54,635 bases of DNA, from positions 1 through 54,635 of the forward strand of contig JAHEHE010000007.1 of NCBI GenBank assembly GCA_024644725.1, read 5' to 3'. The translations under genes and the position numbers were made by a program. Positions 50,863-54,635 of this stretch are shown here, piece by piece (position 1 is the stretch's first letter; each line of letters opens with the position of its first letter). The stretch comes from Flavobacteriaceae bacterium. Its GTDB lineage: Bacteria > Bacteroidota > Bacteroidia > Flavobacteriales > Flavobacteriaceae. The notes below the pieces were generated by a model. The model was given only the letters and a program-made list of their open reading frames with translations. It ran no database searches and was not told the DNA's origin.

Positions 50863-52518
50863 ATGGCTGAAATAATAACCATGCCGAGACTGAGCGATAC
50901 CATGACCGAAGGCGTTGTGGCCAAATGGCTCAAGCAGGTGGGCGACCAAGTAGAAGAAGGAGATATCCTGGCTGAAATTGAGACCGACAAAGCCACAATG
51001 GAATTTGAATCTTTTCATGAAGGGACACTTCTCCACATTGGAATCCAGGAAGGCGAAACGGCCGATGTGGATTCTCTTCTTGCCGTGATTGGAGAAAAAG
51101 GTGAAGATTTTCAGGCTCTTTTGGAAAGCGACAATGGAAGTGAGAAAGTGCCTGCGAAAGCTGAACCCAAGCCAGAACCTGTTCAGGAAGCTTCAGCGGA
51201 ACCCACGGAGGATGCTTCAAGTGAAGGTGCAGATCTTCCGGAAGGTATGGAGGTCATTACCATGCCCCGGTTGAGCGATACGATGACAGAAGGAACTGTC
51301 GCCAAGTGGTTGAAAAATATAGGAGATACTGTAGATGAAGGTGACATACTCGCCGAGATCGAGACCGACAAAGCCACCATGGAGTTTGAATCCTTTCACC
51401 AGGGCACTTTGCTCTACATTGGTGTTGAGGAAGGAAAAACTGCAGAAGTGGATGCTGTCCTGGCTGTGATCGGTGAAAAAGGGACCGACATGAGCCCCTA
51501 TATGGACAGTCTAGCCCAAAAACCAAAGGTTTCGGAAAAAGCAGCAGAAGCAAAAGATTCCAAGCCTGTTGCAGCTCCGTCTTCCGAGCAAGGCAAATCC
51601 AGTCAGGCCCCTGTTGCCGTTAAATCAGCTCCGGCGGCCCCAGCACCCGTGCAGGTAGGTGCGAATGGACGCATTGTTGCCTCCCCCCTGGCCCGAAAAA
51701 TGGCTGCGGAAAGGAACATCAATCTCAACCAGGTAAGTGGTTCAGGCGAAGGCGGTCGCATCGTCAAAAGAGACATTGAGAATTTCACGCCTGGAGCGGC
51801 TGCTTCGAGTCAAATGCCATTTGTCCCAAAAGGTCAGGAGAGCTTTGAAGAAGTCAGCAATTCACAGATGAGAAAAGTCATCGCCAGAAGACTGGGTGAA
51901 TCGAAATTCACCGCTCCCCATTACTATTTGAATGTGGAGTTCGACATGGACAATGCGATTGCGTTCAGAAACCAATACAATTCGGTGCCCGACACCAAAA
52001 TTTCGTTCAATGACATCGTAGTCAAAGCGACGGCCCTCGCACTGAAACAGCATCCCCAGGTCAACTCCCAGTGGTTTGACGATCGGATCAAGAAAAATCA
52101 CCACGTCCACATAGGAGTCGCAGTTGCTGTTGAGGATGGATTGCTTGTGCCTGTTCTCAAATTTGCGGACGAGCAGACCCTGACTCAAATTGGAGCGCAG
52201 GTAAAAGACTTTGCGGGCAGAGCCAGAAACAAAAAGTTGACTCCCGAAGAGATGGAAGGAAGCACCTTTACGATCTCAAATCTGGGAATGTTTGGCATCA
52301 CGGATTTTACATCGATCATCAATCAGCCGAATTCAGCGATTCTATCTGTAGGCGCGATCGTTCAGAAGCCGGTTGTCAGAAACAATGAGATTGTTGTCGG
52401 CAATACGATGAAATTGACCCTGGCCTGTGACCACAGAACGGTGGACGGTGCAACAGGAGCCATGTTCCTTCAAACCTTGAAGGAATACATCGAGAACCCG
52501 GTTACCATGCTCATTTAG
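50863..52518 (+). CDS. pdhC: Dihydrolipoamide acetyltransferase (E2) with two lipoyl domains
   Basis: The 551-residue E2 forms the core of the pyruvate dehydrogenase complex. Two lipoyl domains have acceptor lysines Lys43 and Lys170 in ETDKATMEFESF, separated by Ala/Pro/Glu-rich linkers. The E3-binding domain follows (ASPLARKMAAERNINLNQV). The catalytic domain ends with DHRTVDG (His524, Asp528). Domain order and spacing are standard. The two lipoyl domains are very alike and probably arose by duplication. A strong terminator lies just downstream. Confidence 0.97.
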   Translation: MAEIITMPRLSDTMTEGVVAKWLKQVGDQVEEGDILAEIETDKATMEFESFHEGTLLHIGIQEGETADVDSLLAVIGEKGEDFQALLESDNGSEKVPAKAEPKPEPVQEASAEPTEDASSEGADLPEGMEVITMPRLSDTMTEGTVAKWLKNIGDTVDEGDILAEIETDKATMEFESFHQGTLLYIGVEEGKTAEVDAVLAVIGEKGTDMSPYMDSLAQKPKVSEKAAEAKDSKPVAAPSSEQGKSSQAPVAVKSAPAAPAPVQVGANGRIVASPLARKMAAERNINLNQVSGSGEGGRIVKRDIENFTPGAAASSQMPFVPKGQESFEEVSNSQMRKVIARRLGESKFTAPHYYLNVEFDMDNAIAFRNQYNSVPDTKISFNDIVVKATALALKQHPQVNSQWFDDRIKKNHHVHIGVAVAVEDGLLVPVLKFADEQTLTQIGAQVKDFAGRARNKKLTPEEMEGSTFTISNLGMFGITDFTSIINQPNSAILSVGAIVQKPVVRNNEIVVGNTMKLTLACDHRTVDGATGAMFLQTLKEYIENPVTMLI

Positions 52519-52565
52519 AGTGTCAATGACACATTTAAGCGGTAATCGCTTTGATTCTAACTTTT

Positions 52566-52591
52566 AAAAACCCGCAGCCGCGGGTTTTTTT
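52566..52591 (+). terminator. Intrinsic terminator of the pdhA-pdhC operon
   Basis: AAAAACCCGC and GCGGGTTTTT pair around a 4-base AGCC loop and run into a T-tract. It starts 48 bases after the pdhC stop. Confidence 0.92.
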
Positions 52592-52680
52592 ATTTTTAAA
52601 CAGCAGCTGACCCATTTTGTGTTAAATTTGAGCGTGATGTGCCTCATGGGCGATATTAACAGGAAAGAAAGAATCTCAAT

Positions 52681-54270
52681 ATGGATCCCGTTTGGTTACT
52701 TTGCGCCTTTGGCTTTGGATACCTGGTGAAACGAATCGGCCTTCCTCCTCTTGTGGGCTTCCTCGCAGCTGGATTTGTTCTGAAGTACTTCGGAGTTGAG
52801 CAGAGCGCGTTGATCGATGAGATCGCTGGTTTCGGTGTTATCCTTCTTTTGTTCACCATCGGACTCAAGTTAGAGCTGAAGCAGCTGCTGAAACCGCAGA
52901 TCTGGCTCACCTCGAGTTTGCACATGGCCATTACCATAGTTTTGCTCAGCTTGGTTATATGGTCGGGCGTGACCGTTAGCCTGGCCGCTTTTTCAGATCT
53001 TACCATAGAGCAGATCTTGTTGATCTCGTTCGCGTTGAGCTTTTCGAGTACAATTTTCGCGGTTAAGATCCTCGAAGAAACCGGCACTTCTACCTCAACA
53101 CACGGAAGAATCGCAATCGGCATTCTTATCATGCAGGATATCTTCGCCGTATTTTTCCTCACCATGACCTCCGATGAGGCTCCCTCCCCTTGGGCTTTTG
53201 GCCTTCTGCTCCTCTTGCTGATTCCCTGGCTCATCAAAAAAACCCCTTTGACAAAGCTGTTGGATGACTCGGGCCACGGGGAATTGTTTCTGCTTCTCGG
53301 CATTCTGATTCCAACCGCGGGAGCCGCCTTGTTCTCGGAAATGGGCCTGAAAGCAGATCTCGGCGCTGTGGTCATGGGTGTGCTTCTGTCGGGACATCAT
53401 CGAGCGGGAGAAATGGCAAAGGCCATGATGAGCTTCAAGGACCTTTTTCTCATTGGCTTTTTTCTGAGCATCGGCCTGTCCGGCATACCCACCTGGCAGG
53501 AAGTGACAATCTCAGTTTTTTTCTCTTTGCTTCTGCCTTTGAAGATGATCTTATTCTTTTTGATCCTGACCCGGCTCAAACTGAGGGCCCGAACCTCTTT
53601 TATAACGACCCTGAACCTGTCCAATTACAGTGAGTTCGGTCTGATCGTCGGTGCTGCTGCCGTGGCCAAGGGCTGGCTGCCTCCACATTGGATGTTGATC
53701 TTTGCACTCTGCATCTCCTTTACTTTTATCCTGGCGGCCCCGATGAATATGGCTGCAGATCGCATATATGCCATATTGCAGAGAAAGTTGCTGCGTTTTG
53801 AAAGTGACGAGCGTCTTCCAGAGGATGAGACCATTGAGTTTCTCAAGGAGGAAGTCGTTGTTTTTGGAATGGGTCGAACCGGAAACCAGGTTTATGAGGT
53901 GATGGAAAAAAAATACGGCAAAAAGGTATTGGGAATCGATCAGAACCACGAGAAGATAGATGCGCTGGTCCTGGAGGGCAAAAATGTGATACAGGGAGAT
54001 GCCATGGATCTCAACTTTTGGCAGCGAATAAATCTGTCGGACGATCCACCGTCAATCATCCTGGCAACTTCCAGTCACGTCACCCATATGCAGGTCATTA
54101 AACAGTTGAACATATTGCACTGTGACCTTGCAGTTGCAGCTATTTCGCGCTTCGAAGATGAAATGATGCAGCTTCAGGAAGCCGGTGTGAAAGTGGTCTT
54201 CAACCTGTACGAGGAAGCCGGAGCCGGTTTCGCGGAACACGCCTTCAATTCGATTTACAAGAAAGAATAA
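52681..54270 (+). CDS. CPA2-type cation:proton antiporter with RCK domain (KefB/YbaL-like)
   Basis: The 529-residue protein has about twelve hydrophobic helices (residues 1-370) in the CPA2 pattern, including FLAAGFVLKYFGVEQ and an acidic position in FSSTIFAVKILEETG. A C-terminal RCK_N/TrkA domain follows, with VVFGMGRTGNQVYEVM (GxGxxG-type) and GIDQN. No RCK_C domain is present. It should exchange K+ or Na+ for protons and be gated by a nucleotide. Substrate is not fixed by sequence. Confidence 0.91.
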   Translation: MDPVWLLCAFGFGYLVKRIGLPPLVGFLAAGFVLKYFGVEQSALIDEIAGFGVILLLFTIGLKLELKQLLKPQIWLTSSLHMAITIVLLSLVIWSGVTVSLAAFSDLTIEQILLISFALSFSSTIFAVKILEETGTSTSTHGRIAIGILIMQDIFAVFFLTMTSDEAPSPWAFGLLLLLLIPWLIKKTPLTKLLDDSGHGELFLLLGILIPTAGAALFSEMGLKADLGAVVMGVLLSGHHRAGEMAKAMMSFKDLFLIGFFLSIGLSGIPTWQEVTISVFFSLLLPLKMILFFLILTRLKLRARTSFITTLNLSNYSEFGLIVGAAAVAKGWLPPHWMLIFALCISFTFILAAPMNMAADRIYAILQRKLLRFESDERLPEDETIEFLKEEVVVFGMGRTGNQVYEVMEKKYGKKVLGIDQNHEKIDALVLEGKNVIQGDAMDLNFWQRINLSDDPPSIILATSSHVTHMQVIKQLNILHCDLAVAAISRFEDEMMQLQEAGVKVVFNLYEEAGAGFAEHAFNSIYKKE

Positions 54271-54294
54271 AACGAGTGTTTCATCAGGCACGGC

Positions 54295-54635
54295 CTATTC
54301 AGGCATGCTGCTTTCAGATGGTGCATCTGACTCTTCAGTTGGATCAATTACTTTGAGTTCCAGACCTTCGTATCGAACAAGGTAGATACCATTGTTCAAA
54401 ATACTACCCGATGTATTCTCGATATAATTGTAACGAGTCGAAAGCCTTTGTGATTTTCCCTGGCTGATCAAGTCCCCATTATAAGCGAGCCGCATAAGCA
54501 AATCATACGTCACGTCAAAGCCTTCAATGGAGTAATCTGTGGGCAATGCCTTGTATCTTCTCCGGTACATGCTCTCAAAACTCTTGTACCCCTGACTGTT
54601 CATATCGACAAACACCGGAGTCGGGTAGTGAAAAT
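54295..54635 (-). CDS. C-terminal part of a PBP1/LysM-type or substrate-binding protein (cut by window end)
   Basis: The minus-strand frame is open to the window edge with no start, so the gene continues beyond 54635. The visible part includes FVDMNSQGYKSFESMYRRRY and DYSIEGFDVTYDLLMRLA, which resembles the end of periplasmic binding-protein (Leu/Ile/Val-type) domains. In Flavobacteria this domain is often joined to an N-terminal LysM domain. The last 15 residues are acidic and Ser-rich. Whether a LysM domain is present cannot be seen here. Confidence 0.7.
   Translation of the reverse strand, partial: FHYPTPVFVDMNSQGYKSFESMYRRRYKALPTDYSIEGFDVTYDLLMRLAYNGDLISQGKSQRLSTRYNYIENTSGSILNNGIYLVRYEGLELKVIDPTEESDAPSESSMPE

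Noticed and set aside
52656-53375. Antisense reading frame (about 239 residues) across the CPA2 antiporter gene
   Set aside because: It overlaps a clear membrane transporter in the opposite sense and lacks any domain pattern.

Overview
The window looks like chromosomal DNA of a Flavobacteriia member (Bacteroidota). Supporting signs are family-restricted proteins (a DUF5606 protein, a HYC_CC_PP protein, a C-terminal PBP1/LysM-type fragment, a type IX secretion sorting-domain-like protein), pyrR-pyrB and pdhA-pdhC neighbourhoods of the Bacteroidota kind, and many Bacteroidota-type -7 boxes (TAnnTTTG) just upstream of genes. Genus cannot be fixed from this sequence. Most of the window is ordinary housekeeping DNA; the accessory-looking parts are 1-7.3 kb, 7.4-12 kb and 12-19.5 kb.

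Region by region. 1-540: the end of an unidentified reading frame, palindromic repeats, and tRNA-Pro(GGG) with a three-hairpin 3' trailer. 559-7333 (minus): a tightly packed nine-gene biosynthetic operon. In transcription order it encodes an FAD oxidoreductase, a methyltransferase, a type III polyketide synthase, an SDR with the Tyr-x6-Lys enoyl-reductase spacing, a FabZ-like dehydratase, a ketosynthase, an acyl carrier protein, a phosphopantetheinyl transferase and a small membrane protein. 7422-11888 (plus): a lipoprotein PQQ dehydrogenase carrying a cytochrome c domain, then a DoxX membrane protein and a Tat-exported Gfo/Idh/MocA oxidoreductase. 12014-19241 (plus): a Cus/Czc-type heavy-metal efflux set (HYC_CC_PP protein, RND pump, TolC-like channel, adaptor). 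19247-19541: palindromic repeats and tRNA-Pro(UGG), with a second copy of the same trailer architecture.

19.6-31.2 kb: a thioredoxin-like protein lacking the second active-site Cys, trxB, a DASS symporter, two tandem DUF368 proteins, a TPR protein, pyrR-pyrB, a STAS-like protein, a small sorting-domain-like protein, ribonuclease Z and an alanine/glycine symporter. 31.2-41.2 kb: an HhH protein, acyl-CoA dehydrogenase, cca, tsaC-like, GT2, dapD, ruvX, def, DUF5606, mazG, and exported hydrolases. 41.2-54.6 kb: a class A beta-lactamase-like hydrolase, Nif3, a coiled-coil protein with a cysteine-less zinc ribbon, a cytochrome/FG-GAP lipoprotein, a UbiA-like protein, gcvP, pdhA, pdhC, a CPA2 antiporter and a partial PBP1/LysM-type gene cut by the window end.

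The best candidate for an undescribed system is the 559-7333 operon. It appears to pair a dedicated type II fatty-acid-like module (ACP, PPTase, KS, DH, ER) with a type III PKS and two tailoring enzymes, which suggests a methylated, redox-tailored phenolic lipid or quinone. The second candidate is the pair of tRNA-Pro trailers. Their inner stems differ in sequence but keep the fold, and their only irregular pairs become G-U wobbles on the tRNA strand, so the conserved thing appears to be an RNA structure.
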